Shown in pieces: positions 63,693 through 64,000 of a DNA stretch of 64,000 nt (positions are counted from its first letter, which is position 1; the number at the start of each line of letters is the position of its first letter). The notes beneath the pieces were generated by a model. That model did no database searches and was not told the DNA's origin. It saw only the letters and a list, made by a program, of their open reading frames with translations. Both the position numbers and the translations under genes were made by a program. Source of the stretch: Verrucomicrobiota bacterium (GTDB taxonomy: Bacteria > Verrucomicrobiota > Verrucomicrobiia > Verrucomicrobiales > Verrucomicrobiaceae); contig JAFLEI010000009.1 in NCBI GenBank assembly GCA_017301975.1, forward strand, positions 122,669 through 186,668. The letters run 5' to 3'.

Positions 63693-64000
63693 GGGAGGGC
63701 TCATCGGCGCTGCAGGGAGCGGAATTGGTGAGTACCCCATTCTTCGCTGAAGCATCGAAGGACAAGCTGCGCTCCCAGGGTGGCTGGCTGTCGGCCTGAG
63801 AGTGGCTTTGTGGAGTACGGACGTCCTCGCAGTCGGGCGGTTTGGCGGAGGATGTCGGGGAGTATTGAAACGCCTTCGACGCCAAACACGGCCGACCTGC
63901 TATGAGGGCATTGTCAAAGGTGAGTTGTTGTTTTTCTTCGTGTTCCTTTTTTTGGGGGAGACTACGGCGAGTTTTTTCGCCTAGTGTTTGGGGGTGTGTT
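63693..64000. other. Right-end gap without a convincing gene
   Basis: No supported gene before the window ends. A short plus-strand frame from 63802 and minus-strand frames such as RQPATLGAQLVLRCFSE look like translated dispersed repeat. The last 60 bases are T-rich and may belong to the start region of a gene beyond the window. Nothing else is recognised. Confidence 0.35.

Overview
The window looks like part of a chromosome from a Verrucomicrobiota bacterium, probably Verrucomicrobiaceae (Prosthecobacter-like). This is inferred from gene content: a giant FG-GAP/HEAT/CxxCH-heme protein of the kind common in PVC bacteria, an autotransporter-type beta-repeat protein ending in a PEP-CTERM sorting signal, ThuA and NIPSNAP proteins, and many secreted hypothetical proteins. 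Base composition is GC-rich, Shine-Dalgarno sites are scarce, and several small low-GC genes stand out. No rRNA, tRNA, CRISPR array, phage or transposase was recognised.

Layout. 1-1.8 kb: 5' part of a ROK sugar kinase, type III pantothenate kinase (coaX) and a secreted protein. 1.9-9.5 kb: a phosphate locus, pstS-pstC-pstA-pstB1-pstB2 on the minus strand, divergent from a phosphate-selective (OprP/OprO-type) porin. Two identical 16-bp palindromes lie in the shared promoter region. PstC carries a coiled-coil insert of about 300 residues and pstB is tandemly duplicated. 9.6-14.7 kb: a membrane protein, a hybrid histidine kinase overlapping a double-domain KaiC-like ATPase, and a secreted alpha/beta hydrolase. 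14.7-19.9 kb, minus strand: pyrH, frr, a left-handed beta-helix acyl/nucleotidyl-transferase-like protein and a tryptophan-rich envelope protein with a 46-residue coiled-coil repeat. 19.9-23.3 kb: two different cystathionine gamma-synthase family enzymes flanking an unknown gene. 23.3-31.2 kb: two small membrane proteins, the 1557-residue heme-binding protein, moaE, an orphan antitoxin and class I fumarase. 31.2-37.5 kb: an unknown gene, ThuA, an acyl-CoA ligase, a 3D-domain protein, a beta-propeller-like protein and a double NIPSNAP protein.

37.6-44.0 kb is a heavy-metal efflux operon (RND pump, adaptor, TolC-like channel) headed by a histidine-rich exported protein. 44.1-45.4 kb is pabB. 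45.4-49.6 kb is the most unusual stretch: a membrane-anchored proline-rich protein, a fusion of degenerate receiver, degenerate protein kinase, transmembrane helix and FGE/sulfatase-modifying-factor fold, and a secreted protein. 49.7-52.3 kb holds a secreted esterase, a TerB-like protein and a Tat-exported metallophosphoesterase. 52.5-58.2 kb is the 1879-residue PEP-CTERM beta-repeat protein, followed by mutS, a low-GC membrane protein, an orphan ParD-type antitoxin and a beta-lactamase-fold serine hydrolase.

Functionally the window mixes housekeeping genes (coaX, pyrH, frr, fumarase, mutS, methionine and folate steps) with envelope and environmental-response genes (phosphate scavenging, metal efflux, KaiC/kinase signalling, large secreted proteins). 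Start sites were chosen by signal peptide, domain start and overlap with the neighbouring gene, because ribosome-binding sites are weak.
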